Shown: in pieces, positions 22,330 to 34,609 of the stretch
Numbering within the stretch: the first letter of the stretch is position 1
How the letters are laid out: each line of letters begins with the position of its first letter
From: Diplolepis rosae
Lineage: Eukaryota > Arthropoda > Insecta > Hymenoptera > Diplolepididae
Reading direction: 5' to 3'
DNA: 64,000 nt
Assembly: GCA_030998225.1 (NCBI GenBank)
Contig: JAPYXD010000308.1
Span: 6,954,001-7,018,000, forward strand
Notes under the pieces: generated by a model
Seen by the model: the letters and a program-made list of their open reading frames with translations, nothing else
What the model was told of the DNA's origin: nothing
The model's database searches: none
Translations under genes and position numbers: made by a program

Positions 22330-23830
22330 ACGTATCAAGTATTATAAATTAAATCAAGGTTCAATACAATCTACCATTTTAATTTTAATTCCTTCTAATA
22401 TTTTACATATAGTAAACATTAATATTTACTTTCTAAATCTGAATCAGTCAAAATCTACTTATTATCAGTGAAATACGGAATTTTTTTTTGAATTATATTT
22501 ATAATAAAAATTTTTAACTGACCTTTCAAATTTGTCAATTAATAATTTAATTTGATAAAATTATTTACCCATGATCAATTTTTCTTACTTTCGTGCTTGT
22601 TATGTTATTGCGCTGGAAGGACTTTTAAAAGTAACTACAAATACGATTATTAGGAAATTCAAGTTTTTTGGAAATTCATTTGGAAAGTTTCTTTCAATTT
22701 TTCGAATTCATCGTAATAAGATTGTTCTTAATTCGCTTTTGAATTTTAATATTATATAATAAATACTAATGTCTTGTGGATTTCATACTAGATAATTTAA
22801 TATCTATGTTATTTATTCAAACGTAAATATGAATTTTGCTGTCTGAAAAACATTATACTAATTTTTTATATTAATATCCTCTTTTCCCTATTTTCAAACA
22901 AAATATACTAAATTTTAGTCTGCTTTTATAAGTTACGGAAACGAATCGTCCCTCAGTGTATTCTACCTCGCTTGCCTTGTAGCAGCTTAAGGATTGTAAA
23001 ATCGAGCAATGAAGGTGCAAAAAAAAATCTGGTAGACAGATAGACAGGACGTCTTTACTTAAATCTTGGAAAATACAATTCTTTTAAGTTTACTGAGAAT
23101 TCTGGATTGTACTAAGTTAAAATAGAAAAGTATTTTCAATTTTTTGTTCACGAAAACTGACGAAAATGCATATTTATTTAAAAAATGTTTTCTTATGTGT
23201 AGAATATCCGCCTTTACTTCAGTGGAGCGTCATATACGGTTTCTTTAACTTTAATTAATAAGATTGAACACTTTTTTGGACTTAAATTATTCGAAATCCT
23301 GGAGGATAAAGAAAACATTTTTAAAGGAAAGAAATATTGTTTTCTTAAACTGTAGATATTTTTCGTTTAAAAAATTTGTTTATTTAATTTAAAGGTTTGT
23401 CATAGTTGTTACGATGACATATTTCTTAAACCTGAAACATATTTTATAGAATTAATTGTTTATTGGATTCCTTCCAGGAAATATTCGCCTGCATTATGAA
23501 TATGGAATAATTCAGACCAAAAAAAAAACATTTTTTAAAAAGAAAGAAGTATTTTTTTGAAAAAAACTGTGGTATTTTTCGTTTGAAAAATTTGTTTATT
23601 CCATTTGAACGTTTGGCATAGTTTTTAGGATTACATTTTCTTAAAACTTGAAACATATTTTCTATACAATTGAAAATTTATCATTCTTGTTCTAAGAAAC
23701 ATGCGCTCTCATCAACTCGAAATGTATCATTCCAAATAAATATTTGTCCCACCATAGTATACATTTTTACATTTTTACACCTTGGTTATCGGTAAATCTC
23801 CAATATAATATAGGCCAAGGAACCACAATT
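22330..23830. other. AT-rich DNA, no gene recognised
   Basis: Contains one fragment of the CTGAATCAGTCAAAATCTAC MITE family near 22440. Otherwise no supported feature. Confidence 0.5.
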
Positions 23831-23910
23831 ATGTCGGAATCGTCGAATTTTTTTTTTCAGTGCATTGGTTTTATGTGAAAAATGACTGGAAATTTTCATT
23901 AAATCTTTAC

Positions 23911-25151
23911 GTTTTGAGACCCCCTGAGTCAGAAAAAACCACTGATCTCTATAATACACTAGATGCACATTCAATGCAAAGTCGTGTGCCCAATTGAAGG
24001 GCTGAGCCGCCATATTTACTCAGGTTGATTACAAAGAATGTTGCGGTAAATTCAAATTTAGTAAAAAGGGAAAAGCGTAAATATTAAAGAAACAATATGA
24101 AATCCATGCTTTTTCACCGGTATTAGTATTGATAGTATACATAATATTAAAGTAATGAAATGAAATTTATTAAATAATACTAAAATATAACTGGGTAATA
24201 TTTATTATTATGGTATATAATGTTGCATATATTTAAATAGGCATATGTATTTATTTCTTAACTATAATTAAATATAAATTTATTATAAATTTATCAAATA
24301 TAGATTACAGCATGTACATACTTAATTTTCATGTAATATCTGCATTCAGTATTAATTATATTTTAGGGTTTGTTTCTTTTCCAATTGTATTATTTTCTGA
24401 TAAATTAAAATGTTTGTAAACGACCAAAATACAATAGTTTATAATTTTTGTATATATTTAAAATTATTTCTATTACTTCTTTCAGTTGGAGCAACTTATT
24501 ACTCCTGAGAAATTTAAACGTATGATGAAATACGCCAACAAGATCGAGTAATTCAACATTTTTTAAAACAGAAGGGGATGGAGCTTTTTTTCAGTTTTTA
24601 AAACCGTTTTTGTACAGGTACATAAGGGTTGAGTTATGAAACGCGAATTAATTTATACTAAAAATAGTTATTATATGTTACTATTATTAATAGTTCACGT
24701 TCAGAACGTGAGATAATTTTTACACTACTCCAAGGTACGTTTACTTGTTGAATTCTGTAATCTATATTTGATAAATTTATAATAAATTTATATTTAATTA
24801 TAGTTAAGAAATAAATACATATGCCTTTTTAAATATATACAACATTATATACCATAATAATAAATATTACCGAGTTATATTTTAGTATTATTCAATGAAT
24901 TTCATTTCATTAGTTTAGTTATGTATACTATCAATACTAATACCGGTAAAAAAGCATGAATTTCATATTTTTTCTTTAATATTTACACTTTTCCCTTTTT
25001 ACTAAATTTGAATTTACCGTAACATTCTTTGTAATCAACCTAAGTAAATATGGCGGCTCAGCCTTCAATTGGGCACACGACTTTGCATTGATAGTGCATC
25101 TAGTGTATTATAGAGATCAGTGGTTTTTTCTGACTCAGGGGGTCTCAAAAC
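23911..25151. repeat. long inverted repeat (about 400-bp arms, 430-bp spacer)
   Basis: Arms 23911-24322 and 24757-25151 are reverse complements. They end in GTTTTGAGACCCCCTGAGTC on the outside and share GGCTGAGCCGCCATATTTAC and ATACTAATACCGGT. The outer box and the preceding TTGGTTTTATGTGAAAAATG also occur at the end of the repeat at 27247 and 54905, linking the families. Confidence 0.82.
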
Positions 25152-25569
25152 TTTATAAATTTTCAATGTCTCTAATCGAAATATTAAGTGAAAGATTTTC
25201 AAGCTCTAGAGATCAACCACTTATTTAATAAGATATTTCAAATTTTCCCACAATTTTACAAAATCTTATAAATCTTTATTTTAGGCCATTTTTGTTTTGA
25301 AATATTCGAGAAATACGTGTAATTATTTTAATTAAATACTTTCAAAACTTTTGCAATTGTCTGATCTGGCAAATTTGTTGAAAAATTTGAACGTTAATCG
25401 AAAAATCTTCCAATGAAATTCAAAGTCATGAAATGTTGCTCAGGTCGAAAAACAATATAGTTTACACCGGATTTGCATTTAAATTTAATATTAATTTAAT
25501 GTGGTCTAAGTACAAATTTTTAATTAAAAAAATTAATTGCTGTACTTTAATTTATTCATGATTGTATGG

Positions 25570-25985
25570 AATATGATTGCCATTCTCACTTCGTATTCTG
25601 TCGGCTTAGCTTCGGCTCTTCGGTTCGGTATTGTTGGTTCGTAGAAAGTCGAGGATTGTCGAGAATTCTGTCACTTATGTTTACAAAATTTGACAACTCC
25701 AACAAAGGCTTGAAAACATTGACGTTTGAAGTCTTGAAATATGATATGTTAATTACTTTCAGGACATTTTACAGGATGTTTTCGAGTGTGTAATCTGCAG
25801 ACAATATATGATAAGTTACTGGAGGTCTATAAAGTTTTTATATATTCAATATATTACATAAGAAAAGTGGAGGTTAGGTTTAAAGTATATATTTCATTCT
25901 CAAGTCTCAAGTGGTTTTAAATTTTGAAATTTCGTGTTTCATTTTTCAATTGATTTAAAATATTGCAAATTTAGAATAATAGGGT
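25570..25985. repeat. left arm of a long inverted repeat (partner 29300-29770)
   Basis: Reverse complement of 29300-29770, sharing AACATTGACGTTTGAAGTC, GGTCTATAAAGTTTTTATAT and TTGCAAATTTAGAATAAT. The two arms enclose 3.3 kb of further repeats (26.0-29.3 kb). Short frames along the arms are repeat shadows. Confidence 0.82.
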
Positions 25986-26189
25986 AAGTGTGCCAATTAC
26001 TGTGGATCGAAAATCAAGACGGCTTTTAGAGTTGAAAAAAAAGATATTGAGATGAAAAAGTCTTCGTGAATTAATTTCCAAAGCAGTATTTGGTATTAAG
26101 TAAGTAGCATGCATTCCTTAAACCCTGGAAAGAAACCAGATTTACTTAGAAAATGTGAATCTAAAAAAAATGTTCCATGTAGGTATTAC

Positions 26190-26290
26190 TGCGGGTTTGC
26201 ATGAATTACTGCGTACCAATTACTGCGGAAGCCCCAATTACTGCGCTCCAACTACTGCAGAACCCCCAATTTCTGCGCGCGTAATACTGC
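26190..26290. repeat. degenerate short repeat CCAATTACTGCG
   Basis: ATTACTGCG-type units recur at least six times (ATTACTGCGGG, ATTACTGCGTACC, ATTACTGCGGAAG, ATTACTGCGCTCC, CTACTGCAGAAC, TTTCTGCGCGCG). The related complement CGCAGTAACTGGGG is found at 28721. Confidence 0.65.
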
Positions 26291-26496
26291 ACTGAGAAAA
26301 AATATTTGATTGAATCAAAGAAAATAATTTGTTTGAACGACTTTCTTTGATTCAAACAAATATTTATTTGGTTCAAAGATATTTTGTTTGAATCAAACAA
26401 ATTTTATTTCATTTAAACAAATCATTTCTTTAAATCAAAGAAAGTCGTTTAAACAAATTATTTTCATTGATTCAGTCAAATCTTTTTTCTCAGTGT
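26290..26496. mobile_element. palindromic MITE of about 207 bp, CACTGAG ends
   Basis: Begins CACTGAGAAAAAATATTTGA and ends in the complement. The arms are built of repeats of TTTGATTCAAACAAAT. It belongs with the elements at 38063 and 58772, which share CACTGAG/CACGCAG-type ends. Confidence 0.75.
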
Positions 26497-27246
26497 GCGA
26501 TATTTTTTTGAGTGAACTTACAGTTAGTTTAGGAGTGTTGAACATTTTATTTAATCTCAATTATAAAAAGTAAACATAACGAAGCATTCGTAACAAATTA
26601 AGATTAATAATTTTATTAATTTTATTTAATTTAACTTAAAATTATATCTTTGGTAACGATTAAGGAGTGTTGAACATTTTATTTAAACTAAATTATAAAA
26701 AGTGAACATGAAGCATTTTTAACAAATTAAGATTAAATAATATTATAGCTCTTATTTAATTTACCTTAAAATTATATTACTTGACTTCCTCTTGCCTCAA
26801 TAGCAACAGTTTTGGAGTTTTAAACATTTTTTTTAATCTCACTTATAAAAAGTAAGCATAACGAAGCATTTGTAATAGATTGAGAGGTTATGCAGTGCCG
26901 CCTAACGGATCGCAGTAATTCATACACCTATGAAAATCATGTACCAAATACTGTTAAGGTAAAAAATGATTAAAAAACGCATTTTTTGTTATTTTGCATA
27001 AATATTTAGAAAAATAAGATATTTACTTTGCAGAAAATAATATCACAATAAATATTTTATTTTCAGAAACGGAATTATAACAAGTTTTTCAGAACGTGTT
27101 CATGACCTATCAACAAATCTAAGCATTAAAACTATAGGATTCGGGAACATGAGAATTTCAAATAGCAATCAATTAGCTACAAATATCGTAACTATTGATA
27201 ATTCGTTGATACTTATTATGCTTAGATTAGAAATTAATTTTTTACA

Positions 27247-28660
27247 TTCTCATCATGGATGAGAGGGTATTGGTTTTATGTGAAAAATGACTTTCGAAAT
27301 TTTCATCAAATCTTTACGTTTTGAGACCCCCTGAGTCAGAAAAAATGGTTTTTACGAAAGTGTCTGTCTGTCTGTCTGTCTGTGTGCATAACTCTCGACA
27401 GAATTATCAGATTGAATTGAGCTTTGGTACACTTTATCGGAGCCGAAAAAGTAAGGACAAGTTCGTTAACCAGCCACATCCAATCAAAATTGAGGGGTTG
27501 AGCACTACTTTTGTGTTTTTGAAAATAATTTTTTGAAAAAATCAAAAATTCCAATACTGGTTTTAGATAGTGCTCATAAATCTCTAAAAATTATCCTAAT
27601 AACATTTTTTGATTAAATCAAAATTAGAAATGTTACAGCATATTCAAATTCGAAAAAAGTCAATATCACAATTCCATTTTCCAGTTAAATTATACGAGAT
27701 ACGAAAAAACGTTATGATACAATATTATTGAATAAATAAAGACCTACAAATTTGAATTGTAACATTTTTTCATAAGATGCATATTTTTCTTTTTAATTAA
27801 AAAAAAAGCTATTGAAAATCCAAAATTCAATTTTTTAACAATAATATGTAAAATAAGAAAAAACGTAAGAATACAAAGTTGTTACTTTCAAAAAGATCTA
27901 CAAGTTTTGTCTGACACAGTTTCTGATAAAACATATATTTTTCGTTTCAATTCCAAAAAATACGATTAAAATTCAAAAACTTCATTTTTTAGACAAAATA
28001 TGTGAGATACAAAAAAAACTTTGAGATGAAAAATTGTTTGGCTAAATAAGGTCTACACATTCTTATCGAGAAATTTCTCGACAGGATGGATATTTTAATT
28101 TTTTGATTTTTAATATTGAAAAAATTCGATTTGTTTCACCAAAATATGTGAGATACGAAATAAGCGTTGTTCTGCAAAATCGTTTCCTTAAATAAAGTCT
28201 ACGATTGTTTTTCCTTTTTGAGATATTTGGAAGAAAATAAATTTATCAATAATCATGTAATTTATTAAAAAGTTACAAAAATGCATACAGAAAATCGAGC
28301 GCGAAGCGCGAGTGTCATGATGAGAATGTGTTCCTTAAGGCCGATAGAGCCTTAAGTAAATTGAATTTCCTGTTTCACTTAAACTGAAAAAGAAACTTAG
28401 TGAATTTGAGAAAATGACTAATTTACATCATCTTTAATATCATTAAATTGGTTTGAGCTTTAGTATCAAATTATAAGAAATAAACTTAAACGTATGCGAA
28501 GAGCAGAAGACCGAGCGCGAAGCGCGAGGTCCAGAAAGAACGGAGCGCGAAGCGCGACGATCGAATCGCGCGCCCTAGGCGCGCTCAAACTTGCGAGCTG
28601 CGCGCGAAGCGCGCAATGATAATGTGCCCGCCCAGCGGGCAGATTTTTTTTAATTGTTCT
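27247..28660. repeat. dispersed repeat 'X', copy 1 (inverted copy at 53545-54995)
   Basis: About 1.4 kb. Starts CATTCTCATCATG, carries GTTTTGAGACCCCCTGAGTC and a (GTCT)n tract (27361-27383), then AT-rich DNA. CATGATGAGAATG, the complement of the start, occurs at about 28317. It ends with GC-rich GAGCGCGAAGCGCGA palindromes and CCCGCCCAGCGGGC (28625-28640). It matches 53545-54995 in reverse orientation. Element class unknown and no coding. Confidence 0.8.
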
Positions 28661-28764
28661 GCAACGTTATACTTGTATATCTTTCAAACATTGTATATCA
28701 TTAGTTTTATTTGAAACCGCAGTAACTGGGGCATCCACAGTAATACCCACACTTACCTAATTAT

Positions 28765-29300
28765 TTTTATTATACATTTATTCAGTTAGTCAACATTTAT
28801 TTTAAGGACATTTTCGTGAAGAAGCATGAAACTAAAAAATTTGTAATTTATAATAACAGTCTATTCATATTAAAAAAATTTTTTTGCATAAGTACTTTCT
28901 TAAATTTTCATTAAATTAAATATTTATAATATTTTCAATGAAAATAGAGCATATATATGAAATAATAAAAACCACAACTTTGAGAGGAAAACTTATTAAT
29001 ATAACTACAAGTTTTTTTATTAAAACTTTACAAAACTATTAATTGCTTAAAATTATTATATCAGTATAGGGATAAACAATATTATATTTCATATATATGC
29101 TCTATTTTCATTGAAAATATTATAAATATTTATTATTTAATTTAATGAAAATTGAAGAAAGTACTTATGCAAAAAATTTTTTTTAATATGAATAGACTGT
29201 TATTATAAATTACAAATTTTTTAGTTTTCATGCTTCTTCACGAAAATGTCCTTAAAATAAATGTTGACTAACTGAATAAATGTATAATAAAAATAATTAG
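28765..29300. mobile_element. palindromic element of about 535 bp
   Basis: ACATTTATTCAGTTAGTCAA on the left (28777) is the complement of the right (about 29266). The arms pair to a centre near 29030 and share AAATAGAGCATATATATGAA. AT-rich and without coding. It is nested between the arms of the 25570/29770 repeat. Confidence 0.8.
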
Positions 29301-29770
29301 TATTATTCTAAATTTGCAATATTTTAAATCAATTGAAAAATGAAACACGAAATTTCAAAATTTAAAACCACTTGAGACTTGAGAATGAAATATATACTTT
29401 AAACCTAACCTCCACTTTTCTTATGTAATATATTGAATATATAAAAACTTTATAGACCTCCAGTAACTTATCATATATTGTCTGCAGATTACACACTCGA
29501 AAACATCCTGTAAAATGTCCTGAAAGTAATTAACATATCATATTTCAAGACTTCAAACGTCAATGTTTTCAAGCCTTTGTTGGAGTTGTCAAATTTTCTA
29601 AACAAAAGTGACAGAATACGACCCCAACCTCCAAATCTTGAAATCTTGAAATTAGCTAAGCCGGCGAAAAAATACAAGTTGCAATCGTGCATTCTCGGCA
29701 ATTCTCGACTTTCGACGAACCAACAGTACCGAACCCAACAGCCGAAGCGAAGCCGAGAGAAAACGAAGAA
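29300..29770. repeat. right arm of long inverted repeat (partner 25570-25985)
   Basis: Reverse complement of 25570-25985. Compared with the left arm it has about 70 extra bases near 29620-29690. Confidence 0.8.
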
Positions 29771-29779
29771 GCAGTGGCT

Positions 29780-30126
29780 ATCATCCAATTCTCGATTTGC
29801 GAGCGTGCTAACAAGCGATGGAGCGGGGATACATCGACACGCCACGTTTATATGTATTGCTTACACGCGGGAACGTGGTGGGAGAAAAAATCTTACGCAT
29901 TCTGGGATCACTGGATTGAACGGGCGGAACGTCTCAGGCAGAATATATTTGTTATCGATTCGCGCTCTTTGTAAATTCTCATAAATATATTGTCAATGAT
30001 AATAAATCGAGTGATCTCAATCGTAAAATCAATATTTGGTAATTCAATTATTCCCTCCCTTATGGTATTCATTTTTATGAAGTAGCAACACAGATCCACC
30101 AATCAACAACTCAGAGTAATACAGAC
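29780..30126 (+). repeat. LTR-like segment with adjacent primer-site-like sequence
   Basis: The segment ends in ATACAGACATTACA (to about 30135) and is followed two bases later by TGGTGACAGCGGTGGGAT (30138-30155), which looks like a retroelement primer-binding site. From about 29917 its sequence recurs in reverse complement at 31216-31430. I read this as the 5' LTR end of an LTR retrotransposon fragment. The left end is undefined. Confidence 0.5.
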
Positions 30127-30159
30127 ATTACAATTGGTGACAGCGGTGGGATAAGTTGC

Positions 30160-31215
30160 ACCATATAGGGAAAATAAAACATATAACTATCTACAAACTG
30201 TGCGAATGAATTTAATAAGTAATAGACTTTTCCTTTTATTAAATATAAGTGCTTTCTCCAACAAGGGCTGCCTTAATTGTGCGACGGAATAGTGTATGTG
30301 CAGAAATATTGTATTTAAAAAGTGAATTGGGAAATCTGACTTTTCAACCGAACATTAAAGCGGGATCCGATTTCAAAATTCAAATATAATAACAAATATA
30401 GTGAATTGTGAATAGAGACAGTGACTCCTTTTTCTTCTTTTCTTTGAACAAGAATTTGAAACAAATAAAGTGCGCGATCAGTGCATAGCAAAGGTGGATC
30501 GAGTAGCTTTTGTCTTACTGGCGCGTGAGAAATTTCGAAGAAGAAAACATTTATTGTTCAAGTGCGTTTAAATATAAACTTGAAAAGCCGCGACCTTCTA
30601 TCAGGGTTTTTGCGTGGTTTTTACTCCCGGTAGTTTCAGGTGTTGTCTATTGCACCGAGGTCGAACTCTTTTGAGGAAGATACCACGAAGAAATTTCTTC
30701 CATCAATTGCAGGCATAAAGGATTTTGACACGAAAACAAATATCCTCAATTCACTGTGGGACAACATTGATCCAGATTCACCGGCTCGCGAAGAGTTACG
30801 GCATCGCTGGACCGGCTCGTGAAGTGTTACGGCAACGAGGGAAGTTCTGATGACCTAGGGAAGCGTTTCCTGTGACAACTCTTCTTGAGAATTAACCTTC
30901 TGGAGGCTGCGAGGATGCTGCAAGGATACGTGTTGAAGTGAAAAGGGATAAGTTGTATTTTTGTGTTGAGGAACCTTTTGGATTATTTTTTTTTTCTTTC
31001 ACTGAAGGAGTAAGTTTCAATTTTTGTTTTGTTTTGTTTTATTGTTTAGTTTCCTATTTAAAATGGCTCCAAATAAAAAACGTTCAGCGAAAATTTTTGG
31101 AGATGCTGACGATGTGTCACCTCCAAGAAAAACTAGACGCAATGGTCCCGCTCGAACATCCATCATAGATATCGAACCGGTTGATATTAATGTAAATGCC
31201 ATTGTTAATAATAGA
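30160..31215 (+). pseudogene. leader and truncated gag-like start of an LTR element fragment
   Basis: Untranslated-leader-like sequence of about 900 bases, then ATG at 31063 opening MAPNKKRSAKIFGDADDVSP, a basic segment PPRKTRRNG and then VDINVNAIVNN, after which the frame runs into the inverted LTR-like segment at about 31216. Only about 50 plausible codons remain. No conserved Gag domain is visible, so the gag call rests on position after the primer-site-like motif. A short frame at 30640-30822 (FLPSIAGIKDFDTKTNILNS) lies in the leader and is unassigned. Confidence 0.4.
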
Positions 31216-31430
31216 GTACATTACTCTGAGTTGTTGATTGGTGGATCTGTGTTGCTACTTCATAAAAATGAATACCATAAGGGAGGGAATAATTGAATTA
31301 CCAAATATTGATTTTACGATTGAGGTCACTCGATTTATTATCATTGACAATATATTTATGAGAATTTACAAAGAGCGCGAATCGATAACAAATATATTCT
31401 GCCTGAGACGTTCCGCCCGTTCAATCTCAG
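31216..31430 (-). repeat. inverted copy of the LTR-like segment
   Basis: Reverse complement of about 29917-30116 (shared GGTGGATCTGTGTTGCTACT and GAGACGTTCCGCCCGTTCAA). Homology ends at about 31430. The two segments therefore face each other rather than being direct repeats. Confidence 0.75.
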
Positions 31431-31439
31431 ATTTTCGTC

Positions 31440-32270
31440 TGTCTTCTGATTTTTTTGAAGTTTGAGATCGTGCGAGAGGGTCGCAAGGCCCAAGCCTCCC
31501 CTTTTGCAGCGATACCTAAGGTACGCTCTATCTTGACCTATCCAATCGTCTTCATTTCGTACTCCCACGCACTAATTACTACCTTTACGATGGGAATTTC
31601 CTGGAGTGGACTACTTAAATCATAAAATACATCTGGGTTCAATATGTCGCGCGAACCCTGTCATCCTTCGGTCACTATGGATTAGGTTTATTGTTCTACG
31701 ATGGGTTGGAAAAAACATACTTCTATGTGCTGAACAGTAAAAGTGCTATAAATTCCCATTTTAGAGTTTAGTTTGCTTTCGTTTTAGAACTTAGAGGGTA
31801 AAGATATCTATATAAATACTAGACACATTTCTTTCTGAGAATAACATTTGACATAGACATTTGGTATGAATAATTTAACCCTAGTCTTCCTATTTGAATT
31901 ATATTCTACGTTTCTAAAATAATATTTGTACCGTATCTAATTCAGGATAAAGAGAGGTAGAATAAAGGCTGTTTCCTTAACGTATTTTCCTTACTTATTT
32001 AGAACCATAGCATATGTATGTAAAATAATCATTTAGAATAAGAATAATATTTAATATTGAATATTTGAATTTCGATACTATCGATTCGAAATATCGCATT
32101 GAACGGCGTTACGTAAGAAGCGTAATTGAGAAAAGGGTATTAGAACCTCAAAGCCCTACCGTTATAGGTCCACTCATATAGGAGAAAAGGGGAACGAATT
32201 ATAATGTTTGCTATCAACAAGTGGTGGCGCTATTGTCGCTACCGATGTTATTTTTATACTGTTGTAACCA
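31440..32270. other. intergenic DNA, no feature recognised
   Basis: No protein-like frame or repeat pair was found. Confidence 0.4.
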
Positions 32271-32274
32271 TAGC

Positions 32275-32590
32275 AACCATATCATTGCCAGTTGAAATAA
32301 TACAGCCGATGCTCATTTTACTCAACTACCGTTCGAAGCACCTTAAGCGTCGGTGATATATTTATACATTTCAGGTTAACCCACTGACGCATTGTGATGC
32401 CCTGTCGTCGACAACATTTTACTCACCTTACTATTTCCTATGCAACGCTTATTGATATTAACTTTAGGTGAATTAGGTATTTATCAAATTCATTTTACCC
32501 GAGAAGGATTTAATAAATGTTCAAATGTCCTTAAGTCCCATGTTTAATCGACAGAGTTGAGTAAAATTACTTCAACTATTTTTCTCCATG
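32275..32590. mobile_element. right-end fragment of the 12035-13384 element family
   Basis: Matches 13068-13384 along its length (shared TGCTCATTTTAC, GTGCCCTGTCGTCGA-like, AATCGACAGAGTTGAGTAAA) and ends TTTTTCTCCATG before TA. The left half is missing. Confidence 0.85.
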
Positions 32591-33009
32591 TAATAGTACA
32601 GTATTTAACTGTTCATTGTGATTCATATTTAAAAATTCTTGTTGTATTTTTATTCTTTCACAAATTATTTTCAACTTTAAATCATTTAAATTTATGAAAT
32701 GGATTTCATACAATATATTTCAAAATTTTCCGCTCTTTAGAATACATCGGTTTGGGGGGACGGGGGTTTCGTTTGCATTAATATTAGTTGCTGCTATCAA
32801 AACTTGGTGGCGCTGATGCTCATTTTCACTTTTTTTTAGGTACCCTCCTAAAATACATGGTGGTGGCCGCACTGTGAGTTCGTTAAGTAACCATATCTAA
32901 CCAAAATTGAGAAAACGACCATTTTTATTGTTTTTGAAAAAAGCAAAAATTCTACACTGAGAGACTTTTCGTTAGAGTAAATCATAAAAATGTATTATAT
33001 TTTAGTATG

Positions 33010-34400
33010 ATATCCTTACAAAATAAGACAAACAGGGTTTACGTATCAGATATTAATTTAGTGGTTTTCGAGCGGCGAAATTAATATACTTGTAGCTTAT
33101 GTTTATAGTTTCATTCGGAAATGCATTTCTATGGGTAAAAACGATCAAGCGTTACACATAATTTATTAAGGATGTGTTTTAAGGTTATGTTATGAAATTT
33201 CCTTCTGAAATGCATGAATGTCGGTAAAATATGAAATAGTTTCTTGAACAAATATCTGAAACATTGACTTGTAGGTTATGATATTCATTTTTCAACGGAA
33301 ACGTATTCTTATTGATTTAAATGATCAAGTGCGACACTAGATAGACAAAAGATATATTTATAGGTTATGATTTCCGATTTCATTCGGAGATGTATTTTTT
33401 GGATAGACACGATCAAGCGTTACACATAATGTATAAAGGATGTGTTTTAAGGTTATGTTATGAACATTTCCTCTGGAATGCATAAATGTAGGTAAAATAT
33501 GATATAGTTTCTTGAACAAATATCTGAAACATTGACTTATAGGTAATGTTATTATTTTGGTGACAGAAACGTGTTCTTATTGGTTTAAATGGTCAAGTGC
33601 GACACTCAGTAGACGAAAAAGTTATACTTGTAGGTTATGTTTTCCAATTTCATTCGGAAATGCATTTCTATGGATAAAAACGGTCAAGCGTTACACAAAA
33701 TGTATAGAAGATGTGTTTTGAGGATATGTTATGAACTTTTCCTCTGGAATGCATAAATGGAGATGAAAGATAATATTGTTGCTTGAACAAATATCTGAAA
33801 AATTGAATTGTAGGTTATGTTATTCATTTTTCAACGGATACGTGTTCTTATTGATTTAAATGATCAAGTGCGACACTAGATAGACAAAAGATATATTTAT
33901 AGATTATGTTTTCCAATTTAATTCGGAAATGTATTTTTATGTATAGACACGATAAACCGTTACACACAATGTGTGAAGGATGTGTCTTAAGGTTATGTTA
34001 TTCATTTTTCGACGGAAACGTGTTCTTATTGATTTAAATGGTCAAGTACGACACTCAATTGACGAAAAATATATTTGTAGGTTATAGTTTCCAATTTCAT
34101 TAGGAAATGTATTTTTATGGATAGACTCAATCAAGCGTCACACAGAATGTATAAAGGACGAGTTTTGAGGTTATGTTATGAACTTTCCCTCTGGAATGCA
34201 TAAATGTAGATAAAATATGATATAGTTTCTTGAAAAAATATCTGAAACATTGACTTGTAGGTTATGTTATTTATTTTTCAACGGAAACGTGTTCTTATTG
34301 ATTTAAATGATCAAGTGCGACACTAGATAGACAAAAGATATATTTATAGATTATGTTTTCCAATTTCTTTCGGAAATGTATTTTATGTGTTTTTATCCAT
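33010..34400. repeat. tandem array, about 270-bp period, five units
   Basis: The anchor AAGCGTTACACA (or near variant) falls at about 33151, 33419, 33690, 33959 and 34137, giving steps of 268, 271, 269 and 178; the last unit has lost about 90 bp. Units share TAGGTTATGTTTTCCAATTT and GAAACGTGTTCTTATTG. No frame. Confidence 0.88.
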
Positions 34401-34475
34401 AGAAATGCATTTCCGAATGAAATTGGAATACATAATCTATAAATATATCTTTTATCTATCTAGTGTCGCACTTCC
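34385..34475. repeat. inverted fragment of the 270-bp unit
   Basis: ATCCATAGAAATGCATTTCC to AGTGTCGCACTT is the reverse complement of part of the preceding unit, so the array ends in a foldback. Confidence 0.75.
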
Positions 34476-34484
34476 CTACCGAAA

Positions 34485-34605
34485 ATCTAGACGATCCTAG
34501 ACTCATTCTAGACACATTTTTGTCTAGCCTGAATCTAGCAGAATTTTATGGCGGTCACCTTGTCTAGAGATCGTCTAGAATTTATCTAGTGCAGTCTAGT
34601 GAGGT
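34485..34605. repeat. cluster of TCTAG motifs (short inverted repeat)
   Basis: At least nine CTAG tetramers in about 110 bp, mostly within TCTAGA or GTCTAG. ATCTAGACGATCCTAG (left) and GTCTAGAGATCGTCTAGA (right) are partly complementary, so it may be a small degenerate MITE. Confidence 0.6.
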
Positions 34606-34609
34606 TTAC

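Noticed and set aside
29577..29984. 135-codon plus-strand frame with overlapping frames
   Set aside because: Crosses an inverted-repeat arm into an LTR-like segment; composition is not protein-like.
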